DNA from: JBBQYD01 sp942493075
GTDB taxonomy: Bacteria > Verrucomicrobiota > Verrucomicrobiia > Limisphaerales > UBA8199
Direction of reading: 5' to 3'
NCBI GenBank assembly: GCA_942493075.1
Contig: OW818681.1
Span: forward strand, 1,674,001 to 1,738,000
DNA length: 64,000 bases
Every line of letters starts with the position of its first letter. The stretch's first letter is position 1. The notes below the pieces were generated by a model. That model was not told the origin of the DNA and did not search any database. It saw nothing but the letters and a program-made list of their open reading frames with translations. Positions 43,476 through 52,758 of the stretch are shown piece after piece. The position numbers were made by a program, and so were the translations under genes.

Positions 43476-46400
43476 TCAGTATTCCGCGCGTAGACGGAAG
43501 AACCGATAAGGTGCGCTGCGAGGCAGGGTGATGTTCATTGGTTGATCGGCGATCGAGCACGTGATTCCTGTCTCGTAGGGCGTCCAATCGACCAGGTTCG
43601 TGGAGGAATCCACATGATAGGTCACTCCCAGCATTCCCGCCCATTTCAAGGCGAGCGCGTCCGCTTCAAGCTGCGGGGCCAGCGCAGGCACTTCACTCAC
43701 AGGTATCACCAAATAATCCTGCCCCAGAACTGTGGTAGTCAAAGCCTCATACATCCGGAATGCAGGGGCGGCTTTGAGGTTTGGGTCGGTCGGGCAAACC
43801 ATTGGGCTGCCTAACGGAGGGATGCTCAATGAGTAGGTGCCATCTGAGGCTGTCATAGCAGATACGTATAGGCCAGCAGCGCTGGCTTGGAGTGGAAGGT
43901 TTGCCACTGGTTGGTGCCGAGTGTTCAGAACCCGGCCTTCAATGCGCGGCCACTGAGCGGCATCAAAAAAGACTGAGCCGTTTTGACCGGGCTCGAAGCC
44001 AGGGCCGCCGAGGGCTGCGGTTGTACCCGCGAAAACGTTTACAGGAGCATAAACCGCGATCCGGCCTCCACCTCCGCCTCCGCCCTTGTTCAGATTCCCG
44101 GCTCCGCCATGCGCCGTCACTGACCCGTTGCCTGAAAACATTTTCGCCAGGAGTAGAATGCTGCCGCCAGCTCCGCCTCCCGCGTCATCTTGCACCGCAT
44201 CATTCCCATTCGCAGTGAGCCGGCCATTTAGCACCAAATGTCCGCCTACAAACAGTCGAATGGCACCACCGCCTTCGGAGCCAGTCCACTCCGGGGCTCC
44301 GGTTCCTTGCCCGCCGCCGCTTCCCCAGAGCGTGGGCTGGTCGACGCTGTCATTCACGGAACCTCCAGCTTGATAAGCCGAAGCCCCCCCGCGTCCACCA
44401 TGGCCACCTCCGCTGCCGGCCTGATTGGTGGAACTGCCAGCCCCTGGTCCCTGGTTAATGTAATGGCCCAGTCCATCAACTGTGATCCGCCCTGTTTTCT
44501 CGACAACGGCGTTTCCAAGAACGACCACACTTGGGTGCTCATGGTGTCGCACGGTCAGTGCTCCATCGGCGCCCACAAACAAGTTGCTGAGCTGTAATGA
44601 CGCTCCTGAGCTGGCTGCTTTCGCCCCGTTAAGGATGCGTAAGTCGTAGGGAGCCGTCGTGACGCTCAGCAGTGTATTTGTGCCGAACTGACCGTTATTA
44701 TCCACAGTCACACTGGGCAAGGACGAGGTGCTGGTTTGCCTGCAGACGGTGCCTGCCCCGCCTATGCTGCTCTGGCTGATGCCTCCGAAGGCAGTGATGC
44801 GGCCCGTGAAGGAGTCCTGAGGGCAGATAAGGGCAATGCGTCCGCCGCCGCCCGGACCACCGGCTTCATTCCCGTCCCCTCCATTGGCCTGAATAGTCCC
44901 CGAACCGGTCAGAGTGGTGCACTGGACTAAAACTGTTCCGCCAGCACCACCGCCTCCGCCGGGGCGGCCGCCAACAGACCCGTTTGCCGAGATGAGCCCA
45001 TTATTAACCATTACCCCCGAAAGCGAGATATTGAGAATTCCTCCTCCGGCTCCTCCCATGTTTTGAATTCCGCCGCCACCGCTCCCGGCCTCGCTCGGTG
45101 TTGTTAATGAACCATACCCGATGCCGCCTTCCGCTGTTGCGAATTCTGAGGGCCGAGTACCTGCGCCGCCATATCCACCATACCCGCCACCACCGCCAAC
45201 TGCTCCGGCCCGAGTCTGAAGCATGCTGCCTGCGCCCGGCCCCTGGCCAGCGGCGAACCCGGTGCCATCCGCAAGAATACCGCCGCCTTCGGCTATTGTT
45301 AGAGAGGCTGCCTTGCAGATCATTTGTGTGGTCCAGAGCCAGCCATTGGATGCCAGAATCAGGTTTGCTGTCGGCTGCACCGATACGTAGAAAACGATTC
45401 CCCCGTTTGCTACCTCGAGATTTGCATAAGACATTCCCAGGATCGAAGTGTTGGTGCCTAATCGGCCTCCGTTATCCACATAAACGGTGCCGGGTTGAAC
45501 ATACTTTTGAGAGCGATAGATTGTGCCGGCACCACCTGTGGTAAAGCCGGTGCCTCCATAGGCCGTAACCCGGCCCGTAAAGGTGTCCTGATCCGAGGAA
45601 ATCGTGATTCGGCCACCGCCACCTCCCCCGCCTTGAAGTGTGCCGTTGCCACCATTCGCTGATATGAGCCCACTTCCTGTAATAGACTGTGCACTAATAG
45701 CAATGCCACCGCCGGAGCCGCCACCAGCAAGGGTTCCCATTCCGTTCCCGCCATTGGCCGAAATTGTCCCCTCGAGCAGTAGATTTCCAAATATCAAAAG
45801 GCGTACACTCCCACCACCGTTCCCGCCTACACCGCCACTCTGAGTCGGGTAGAGGGTATAACCTGCACCGCCGCTTCCCAGGTAGACAGCCAACGTAACA
45901 GAGCCAATGTCTCGCCCCCCAGGATTCGATTCTGATACCCAGCTTGCGGCGCCCGACCCTCCAAAGCCACCATAGCCGCCTCCGCCGGAAGACCCGCCAC
46001 CCTTTCCAGGCCCTTGTCCTGATGGATAACCTTTTTCATTCGCGTTGATTGCACCTCCTTTTGCGATTTGGACATTGCCTGAGACTCTTATCATTGCGCC
46101 GGCAGGCGTCGTATCGCCGATGAGGACACTGCCTCCCGGGCCAACCGTTAGGTTGTCCAGAGTTGCCAGCGCACTCACTACTACCGATGCGCCATTACTG
46201 ATTAGCAAATCTATGGTGGCATACCCGCCCCACACGCTCGGGGCTCCTCCCACTTGCCCACCATTGTCAAAAACGAGAACACCCTTACCCGAAGGCATCT
46301 GTTTCAGGTAAAGAGATCCCGCACCGCCTGGTACATATCCGCTTCCTCCTTTGACAGAATAGCGACCCTGGAAGAAGTTGATCTCAGATTGAACGCTGAT

Positions 46401-49400
46401 GCGTCCGCCTCCTCCGCCGCCCCCATTTTGTCCTCCGTTGCCACCGTCGGCGATCAGGGCGCCTGTGCCGGAAATGGTACCCACAGACAGGCTAATGGAG
46501 CCACCTGAGCCGCCCCCGGAATTTGTTGATCCATCGGTGGCTGAGGCGGTCATAGTGCCGTTTAGAATCATTTTTCCGCTGACGGTCACTGCCAGCATAC
46601 CACCACCTTTGCCGCCACCGTACAATGAACTCGCGGAACCACCTGTGCTTCCAACAGTCGTGGGATTGGATGCATCACCATAGGTCGAGCCGTTCTGTGT
46701 TCTGTCTGTCGAGCCTGCTCCAGCTCCACCGCGGCCTCCGTGACCGGCTCCTCCCGACCCGGCAGGATTGCTCTCACCGGCCCCTGGGCCTGTTGGACTG
46801 GGGTATCCGCCCCCATCCAGGTTGAACCCGCTAGTTCCGTCAACGAACAAATTGCTGACATTGAACCACTGACTTGAGGCTATGATCCAGGCATTCGCAG
46901 TGAGATCGAGATCACCGCATGTCACCCTGTCTCCTCTCTGACTGATCCTTGCGCCATTCCGGATGGAAACATGTCCTGCCACAAACTGGGGCAGTGGAGT
47001 GTCCGAGCCAACTCGACCGCCGTTATCGATAATTAGGTCCTTATAAATAGAAGAACGAGAGCTCAAAGAAATGGTGCCAGCCCCTCCTGGTGAATTGCCA
47101 TCTCCACCACGCACGAGGAGACTGCCCTTAAACAGGTTCGTGTCAAAGCTAATGGCAATTCGTCCACCACCGCCGCCGCCCCCCTTTAATGAGCCGTCGC
47201 CGCCCTCACACGAGATAATTCCCGACCCGGTAATGAACTTGGCAGTGAGCGAAAGCCCCCCTCCTGAGCCGCCGCCTCCTGAGAGTGAATTCTTGGAAGC
47301 CTCACCGTTAGCCGAGATTACCCCGTCCACGCGCAGTTGGTTTGCAACGGTGAGATTCAGGACACCACCTCCAGCGCCTCCCATGGTATGGCCTCCAGCG
47401 CTGCCCATCTGACCTGCATTGAAAGGTTCGCCATATGACGCACCACCCATGGATTCTCTGCCGGTCGAAGGTGATCCGCCTCTGCCCCCGTACCCGCCTC
47501 CTCCTGCAAAGTCTCCCGAAGTCTTCCCTGGCCCTGCCCCGCGGGATTGTGCATACCGGCCATCCAGTCTGATCGCGCCACCCGATTCAACTGCCGCGTT
47601 TCCTGAAATAGTTACCATCTTGATTCCATAGCTGCTGGTGGTCAGCAGACCGCCTGCTTGCACGAATAGTCCTCTGAGTTGGGAAAATGGAAGCTCGGTG
47701 GCCGCACCGCGCCTGATGACGAGAGTTCCGGGGTTATCATTCGTAAGGTTCGAAGAGCTTAACAAGAAAGTGAATGCACCTGTCTGGCCTTCATTGTCAG
47801 CCAGCAACGTGCCGTATGAATCGCCTTGAGCTTTTGTGTAGATGACCCCGGCTCCGCCTGATTCGTATCCATCGCCTCCGCGGGCCGAGATGGATCCAAA
47901 AAATAGATTCAGTGTATGCGCGATAGAGATTCGTCCTCCGCCCCCACCTCCTCCACCATAAATTCCTGACCCATTGCCATTGCCACCGATAGCCGCAATT
48001 CTACCCGAACCGGCCAGCGAACCGACCTCCATCCAGATGCTGCCGCCCGAACCTCCACCCGCAGCCGGATTCCAACCGTCCATCCCGTTGGCTGAGATCG
48101 AGCCATCGCATAGTAGCATGCCGGAAACGAGCAAGCGAATAGTCCCGCCACCCCTGCTGCCAACCTCTCCGAACGAGCTGTAGCCGCTGCCTCCTCCACT
48201 GCCAGGTTCAAACGGTTGGAGGAACTGGCCATAACCACGGCCACCGGTTGTTGCGGTATTATAAGTGAGACCTGAACCGCCGAGGCCTCCATAACCGCCT
48301 CCCCCTCCGACAGCAGTGCCAAGCACCGACTCCGTCTTGCCAGCACCCAGACCTTGGCCCGGATAATGCCCAGATCCATCCGCACGGATCGCGCCGCCCG
48401 CATGAATCGTTACGTTGGATGCTGCAACGATCACACGATTGCTCAGCGTGAGTAATGCGTTGGACTGGACCAGGAGACTGGCTACTCCACCGTCGGCTGT
48501 CCAGGCAAGATCGCTTCCATCAGCGATTACGAGGTCGAATGCCCCAAAATCGAGGAGCGGGCTTGCGCCTGGAAGCGCACCGTTGTCGTATCGTAACTCG
48601 CCGCGATTCTCACCAATTTTAGAGTAAATCGAGCCGGCTCCGCCGTTGGCATAGCCTTCGCCTCCACGAGCCTGCATCGAGCCATTGAATGCCATTTGCG
48701 CCGCATCCAACGCGATGCGCCCACCACCACCACCGCCGCCCTCGACAGGTTCTCCGGCCCCGCCGTCTGCATTTATGCTTCCAGATCCCACCAGCAAGCC
48801 AGCTTTCAGCCAAACTGATCCGCCGGAACCGCCTCCGGTCCGACTTTCTGATCCGTTGGCTCCCCGGGCAGTTATTGTTCCATCCAAGCGCAGCATTTTT
48901 CCGACGCTTAACTTGACCGCACCGCCACCCGAGCCGCCTGGAAGCCCTGAGAGACCCGAGCCCCCGCCGCTCCCTTTTGTAATTGGTTGGAGAGCCGAGC
49001 CGTATCCGGAGCCCGGAACTGCACCGGTTGCGCTCGGCCCGCCGAACCCCCCGTGGCCGGCACCACTGCCGCTAATAGGGGCCAAATAGCCCGGCGCAGA
49101 TCGGCCAGCCCCGGGGCCTTGTCCGGGGCCGAAGCCGCGACCGTCCCCGTCGATTTTCGCACCTGCGGAAATCCACGTGTCTCCGGCGACGCTAAGGTTC
49201 AGGCCGGTCGGGATTACGAGCCCGGAGCTGACATAATTGACCAGAACCGTGGAGTCCTGAGGGATGCTTGATCCAGGAACCAGTTGCAGCGAGACGATTC
49301 CGTTGGTGCCCAGGGATATGGTATAATCTATCTGATTAGTATAGACTGAGGAGTTTTCCGCATTTTTAACCACAATGCTGGAAGGGACAATCCCGGGTGA

Positions 49401-49706
49401 CAACAGAGCAGTGGGATTGGTGAGATGCAGTGAGTATGGCTCGTTTGTAATCGCGAGTTCCCCCGGCAGGAAACCATCCGGTACGTGCGTGTGGGTGAGA
49501 ACAGCCCCGCCAAGCAGTTGCAGGCTCGCAAACGCATGCGGGCCATCTACTGTGAGCACACAATTGCTTACGATGAGGGGTTCCCCATCGAAACGCTTGT
49601 CGTCGGGAGCCAGGGTTGCATCTCCATTGAAGGTGATGGCAGGGGCTTGCAGGGTTAAACTAAACAGGATGAGAGTAGCGCAGTTGTTCCAGAGAGCATT
49701 CTTCAT
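43476..49706 (-). CDS. giant glycine-rich secreted repeat protein (seven ~260-residue repeats)
   Basis: A 2076-residue protein with a signal peptide (ATLILFSLTLQAPAITF). After about 160 residues come seven repeats starting near residues 192, 440, 714, 962, 1220, 1477 and 1742. Each has a GQGPGAG-type motif, GGGGYGGxGG, a 'LDGTITARGANGS'-like strand pair, SGGS, a 'GSGxIxAxGGxG' strand, a run of Gly (GGGGGGGRI), and GGAG. This implies a repetitive beta/glycine-rich surface or matrix structure. The C-terminus has a carboxypeptidase-regulatory-like fold (~1920-1995, VEGRVLNTRHQPVANLPLQ, SDGTYSLSIP), then a ~60-residue end module (TYHVDSSTNLVDW ... YRFFRLRAEY). No membrane anchor or LPXTG. The function is unknown; an adhesin or extracellular matrix role is inferred. 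Confidence 0.92.
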   Translation of the reverse strand: MKNALWNNCATLILFSLTLQAPAITFNGDATLAPDDKRFDGEPLIVSNCVLTVDGPHAFASLQLLGGAVLTHTHVPDGFLPGELAITNEPYSLHLTNPTALLSPGIVPSSIVVKNAENSSVYTNQIDYTISLGTNGIVSLQLVPGSSIPQDSTVLVNYVSSGLVIPTGLNLSVAGDTWISAGAKIDGDGRGFGPGQGPGAGRSAPGYLAPISGSGAGHGGFGGPSATGAVPGSGYGSALQPITKGSGGGSGLSGLPGGSGGGAVKLSVGKMLRLDGTITARGANGSESRTGGGSGGSVWLKAGLLVGSGSINADGGAGEPVEGGGGGGGRIALDAAQMAFNGSMQARGGEGYANGGAGSIYSKIGENRGELRYDNGALPGASPLLDFGAFDLVIADGSDLAWTADGGVASLLVQSNALLTLSNRVIVAASNVTIHAGGAIRADGSGHYPGQGLGAGKTESVLGTAVGGGGGYGGLGGSGLTYNTATTGGRGYGQFLQPFEPGSGGGSGYSSFGEVGSRGGGTIRLLVSGMLLCDGSISANGMDGWNPAAGGGSGGSIWMEVGSLAGSGRIAAIGGNGNGSGIYGGGGGGGGRISIAHTLNLFFGSISARGGDGYESGGAGVIYTKAQGDSYGTLLADNEGQTGAFTFLLSSSNLTNDNPGTLVIRRGAATELPFSQLRGLFVQAGGLLTTSSYGIKMVTISGNAAVESGGAIRLDGRYAQSRGAGPGKTSGDFAGGGGYGGRGGSPSTGRESMGGASYGEPFNAGQMGSAGGHTMGGAGGGVLNLTVANQLRVDGVISANGEASKNSLSGGGGSGGGLSLTAKFITGSGIISCEGGDGSLKGGGGGGGRIAISFDTNLFKGSLLVRGGDGNSPGGAGTISLSSRSSIYKDLIIDNGGRVGSDTPLPQFVAGHVSIRNGARISQRGDRVTCGDLDLTANAWIIASSQWFNVSNLFVDGTSGFNLDGGGYPSPTGPGAGESNPAGSGGAGHGGRGGAGAGSTDRTQNGSTYGDASNPTTVGSTGGSASSLYGGGKGGGMLAVTVSGKMILNGTMTASATDGSTNSGGGSGGSISLSVGTISGTGALIADGGNGGQNGGGGGGGRISVQSEINFFQGRYSVKGGSGYVPGGAGSLYLKQMPSGKGVLVFDNGGQVGGAPSVWGGYATIDLLISNGASVVVSALATLDNLTVGPGGSVLIGDTTPAGAMIRVSGNVQIAKGGAINANEKGYPSGQGPGKGGGSSGGGGYGGFGGSGAASWVSESNPGGRDIGSVTLAVYLGSGGAGYTLYPTQSGGVGGNGGGSVRLLIFGNLLLEGTISANGGNGMGTLAGGGSGGGIAISAQSITGSGLISANGGNGTLQGGGGGGGRITISSDQDTFTGRVTAYGGTGFTTGGAGTIYRSQKYVQPGTVYVDNGGRLGTNTSILGMSYANLEVANGGIVFYVSVQPTANLILASNGWLWTTQMICKAASLTIAEGGGILADGTGFAAGQGPGAGSMLQTRAGAVGGGGGYGGYGGAGTRPSEFATAEGGIGYGSLTTPSEAGSGGGGIQNMGGAGGGILNISLSGVMVNNGLISANGSVGGRPGGGGGAGGTVLVQCTTLTGSGTIQANGGDGNEAGGPGGGGRIALICPQDSFTGRITAFGGISQSSIGGAGTVCRQTSTSSLPSVTVDNNGQFGTNTLLSVTTAPYDLRILNGAKAASSGASLQLSNLFVGADGALTVRHHEHPSVVVLGNAVVEKTGRITVDGLGHYINQGPGAGSSTNQAGSGGGHGGRGGASAYQAGGSVNDSVDQPTLWGSGGGQGTGAPEWTGSEGGGAIRLFVGGHLVLNGRLTANGNDAVQDDAGGGAGGSILLLAKMFSGNGSVTAHGGAGNLNKGGGGGGGRIAVYAPVNVFAGTTAALGGPGFEPGQNGSVFFDAAQWPRIEGRVLNTRHQPVANLPLQASAAGLYVSAMTASDGTYSLSIPPLGSPMVCPTDPNLKAAPAFRMYEALTTTVLGQDYLVIPVSEVPALAPQLEADALALKWAGMLGVTYHVDSSTNLVDWTPYETGITCSIADQPMNITLPRSAPYRFFRLRAEY

Positions 49707-49792
49707 ATATAAAACCCCGATACGGGTGCTAAGCGTGAATGGCTCTTTATTGGAACGAGCCTAGCCTCGAGGAGAACCCGTTCAGCCGTGCA

Positions 49793-49933
49793 ATCCCATC
49801 GTTGGCCATCGCCGTGTCAACCAGAGCCACTCTGCCTTTAGCATAACTAATGCCATGTGCAAAAACGCTGAAATCTCGCATGAACTGATGACGTCAACGG
49901 CTTTTTCCGCGTTAAGTTCACGCGCTTTGCGTG
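49793..49933. repeat. 141-bp direct repeat, right copy (partner 43267-43408)
   Basis: The two conserved blocks are 49793-49855 and 49908-49933, in the same order and orientation as the left copy. On the minus strand it lies 87-227 nt upstream of the giant gene's start, in the promoter position. The stretch 49707-50094 holds no supported gene. It contains a short internal palindrome (CACGC-GCTTT-GCGTG). Confidence 0.85.
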
Positions 49934-50094
49934 ACTTACGTTCGGGAAACCAACGGTCACGAGACCGGCTCGTTCGACAACAGCGTTAGTGGACGACTGC
50001 ACACTACGCTGCCTCGGTGGCGTTGAACAGTGTGCGTTTAGCGGCACATCTTCCAGCGATTAGCACTTTGCGCCTTCCCGTGCGATTCGTTAGG

Positions 50095-52755
50095 ATGTCA
50101 GCTATGGCGCTGCTCGCCCGAGTTCTATTACTGATCTGCTGTCTGACGATGGCTGGGGGAACCTTGTACGGTGCCACTTCGGCCGAGAATCGTGCCTTCA
50201 ATGCGGCGGCCCATTCCTTCCGAGCCACTATTTGGGATCGCGCCGAAGCGGAGTTTGCCGAGTTCGTGGAGAAATTCCCGGAATCTACCCGGTTAGCCGA
50301 GGCGATTCTGTTTCAGGCTGAAGCGCGGTTGGAGCGCAGCAATTACACAGGAGCGGCGGAATTGCTGCTCAAGCACCTCGAACAGGCTGGCCCATGGCGC
50401 GACCAGTATCTCTTCTGGCTTGGCGAAGCCCATTTCCGGCAAGGCAGCTTCCAGGCTGCCAGCGAGCAGTTCACGCGGGTCATTCAGGAGTATCCGGCTT
50501 CTTCACGAAGAGTGGAAGCGGGTTTGGGACAGGCTACCTCCCTGGCCCAACTCAAACAATGGGAACCGTTAATCGCTTTGCTCCAGGTGACTAATGGCTG
50601 GTTTGAGCAGGCAGCCCAAGCGACGCCAACCAATCAGCTTGTCTTGCGTGGTTACCTCCTTTTGGGCGAAGCACAGTTGGCTTTAGGCCGTCCTGACGCC
50701 GCTGCTGCAGCGCTTCAACCTGTGGTGGGAGCCAGCATTCCGACACGAAGCGCCTGGCAGCGCGAGTTTCTGCTTGCCCGGATTCGTCTCGCGGAGGGAA
50801 AACTTGAGGATGCGCTGAAAGGCGTTACCAACCTATACGCCTTGGCGGCGGAAACCGGCCAGCGGAATCTGCTGGCGGAAAGTTATGCGTTGGGAGCGGC
50901 CCTTCTTGAGCGTGCTGGAAAGTATGAAGAAGCTCTCCATACCTACACAAGCAACCTGGTGGATGGGGTGACTTTGGAACGCCAGCAGGAAGCGCTCCTG
51001 CGGATCTCAGCTTTGGCGATGAATCCAAAAATGGCTCAGCCGGCTCTTATTATCCTGGAAAAGTTCGTGAGCCAGATGCCCGAGAGCACCGCGGCCCCGC
51101 TCGCCTGGCTAAGTCTTGGTGAGTTGAGGCTAAAGCAGCATCTAACTCCTGAAACAGGATCTTCACCAACTCCGGGAACAAATTTGCTGACGTTGGCAAT
51201 GCAGGCCTTTAGTGAGATCACCAACCGGTTTCCGCAACATGCCGTGGCTGCGCGTGCCTACCTGAATCTTGGATGGGGGTTCTGGCGTGCCGGGCAGATG
51301 GCCGAGAGTGAAGCGAGCTTTGCAGTGGCGGCGGAACGGCTTACCGAGCCTTACGATCAGGCTATTGCGGTCATCAAGCTGGCTGACGCCCAGTTTCAAC
51401 AACGCAAGTTAACCAACGCCGCAGCCAGTTACAGCAGGTTCGTGACGCAGTTCGGTGAGGTGCAATCCGTCAAAACCAATTTGTTGGAACGCGGTCTCTA
51501 TCAACTGGTGCGTGCCGCGGTTGAAAGCGGGGATATGCCCGGCGCCGAGGCGGCAATGGAACGGTTGCTTAAGGATTTTCCTCTGGGTTTCTATGCTGAC
51601 GATGCCGTCCTGGTCGCTGGGCAATCGAAGGCACAGCGTAATCCCGCAGGCGCACGCGCTGTTTTTCAAGCGTTTCTCCAGCAGTCACCGAAGGCACGGC
51701 TGGCTCCGGAAGTGCACCTCGCCCTGGCCCGGACTTATCAGGACCAGGAACAATGGACCAATGCGGTGGCGGAGTATGACCGGTGGCTGGATTCCTACAA
51801 GGAGCATCCGGCACGAGTCGCAGCGGAGTATTATAGAGCATGGTCAGAATTCCAGGCCGGGCATGATACCAACGCTGTTAGTGCGTTTACCAACCTGGTC
51901 GCTCGCTACAATGACCCGTTATATACTCCTCTGGCTCAACTTTGGGTAGCAGACTACTACTACAGCCGGGACAATTTCTTCAAAGCGGAAGAGAATTACA
52001 AAGCTCTGTTTCAGAGCACTAACCTGCCTCCGTCCGAGATGCTTTACCAGGCGCGCCTGATGGCTGGCAGATCTGCGCTCGGACGCCAGGGCTGGCTGGA
52101 TGCGATCAATCACTTCACAAACCTCACCAGCAACCTGGACCATTACCCGGTCGATCTCCGCATTCAAGCCATGTTCGCCTATGGGGACACGCTAATGACG
52201 ATGGATGCCCCAGAAACGAACAAACTGGCGAACCTGGGAAGGGCGCTCGAGGTCTTCAGTAAGATCTGCAACGACTATCCGACGAATCAATACGTCGCGC
52301 TGGCTTGGGGACAGAAGGCGAATTGCCTGCTCCAATGGGCACAGTCATCGGGAGACTACGATCCGGCGACCAACGCCTTCCACCAGGTGATCCAGTCGCC
52401 GCAAGCCGACGGCACTGCCCGCTGCATTGCGAGCGTTGGCTTGGGGGTGGTTTACGAGAAGCGGGCAGACTCATCGACCAACAGCCAAAAGACGCTGTTT
52501 CTGCGCGACGCCTGGCATCGCTATTTGGACGTCTTTTATGCCTCCCCTAAGGTGCTGAGGGAAGGGGAGCAGTGCGACCCGTTTTGGCGCAAGAAGGCCG
52601 GCTGGGAGGCCGGCCGTCTTGCGGAGACCCTTCAGGAGTGGTCCCAGGCCAAAAGTATTTACGAGCAGCTCCAGAGGGAGTTCCCGGTATTGGGACCTCG
52701 CCTGGAGCGATCGCTACGGAAAGTGCAGGAGCAGCTCAATCGCGAGGCAAAATAG
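50095..52755 (+). CDS. large tetratricopeptide-repeat exported protein
   Basis: From the ATG at 50095 (or 50104) this is an 886-residue protein with an N-terminal signal (LLARVLLLICCLTMAGGTLYGA). The rest is a series of TPR units: FRATIWDRAEAEFAEFVEKFPES, YLFWLGEAHFRQGSFQAASEQFTRVIQEYP, RAYLNLGWGFWRAGQMAESEASF, and many more, of the YbgF/BamD type (periplasmic). Such proteins scaffold envelope complexes, but no partner gene is adjacent. The frame is open 26 codons further upstream without a signal. It converges with the MFS gene; stop codons are 3 nt apart. Confidence 0.9.
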   Translation: MSAMALLARVLLLICCLTMAGGTLYGATSAENRAFNAAAHSFRATIWDRAEAEFAEFVEKFPESTRLAEAILFQAEARLERSNYTGAAELLLKHLEQAGPWRDQYLFWLGEAHFRQGSFQAASEQFTRVIQEYPASSRRVEAGLGQATSLAQLKQWEPLIALLQVTNGWFEQAAQATPTNQLVLRGYLLLGEAQLALGRPDAAAAALQPVVGASIPTRSAWQREFLLARIRLAEGKLEDALKGVTNLYALAAETGQRNLLAESYALGAALLERAGKYEEALHTYTSNLVDGVTLERQQEALLRISALAMNPKMAQPALIILEKFVSQMPESTAAPLAWLSLGELRLKQHLTPETGSSPTPGTNLLTLAMQAFSEITNRFPQHAVAARAYLNLGWGFWRAGQMAESEASFAVAAERLTEPYDQAIAVIKLADAQFQQRKLTNAAASYSRFVTQFGEVQSVKTNLLERGLYQLVRAAVESGDMPGAEAAMERLLKDFPLGFYADDAVLVAGQSKAQRNPAGARAVFQAFLQQSPKARLAPEVHLALARTYQDQEQWTNAVAEYDRWLDSYKEHPARVAAEYYRAWSEFQAGHDTNAVSAFTNLVARYNDPLYTPLAQLWVADYYYSRDNFFKAEENYKALFQSTNLPPSEMLYQARLMAGRSALGRQGWLDAINHFTNLTSNLDHYPVDLRIQAMFAYGDTLMTMDAPETNKLANLGRALEVFSKICNDYPTNQYVALAWGQKANCLLQWAQSSGDYDPATNAFHQVIQSPQADGTARCIASVGLGVVYEKRADSSTNSQKTLFLRDAWHRYLDVFYASPKVLREGEQCDPFWRKKAGWEAGRLAETLQEWSQAKSIYEQLQREFPVLGPRLERSLRKVQEQLNREAK

Positions 52756-52758
52756 CGG

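Noticed and set aside
43476..49706. Long plus-strand frames inside the giant gene, rich in Pro
   Set aside because: They are antisense to the Gly-rich coding frame (Gly codons GGN read as Pro CCN on the other strand) and show no start sites or domains.
43476..49706. CRISPR array suspected from regular repeats
   Set aside because: The repeats are ~780 nt, coding and divergent, with no short direct repeat/spacer structure.
43267..49933. Integron cassette with attC sites around the giant gene
   Set aside because: GTTAAGT (GTTRRRY-like) occurs in both repeats, but the opposing RYYYAAC and internal boxes could not be found in the expected order, and 6.2 kb is far larger than typical cassettes.
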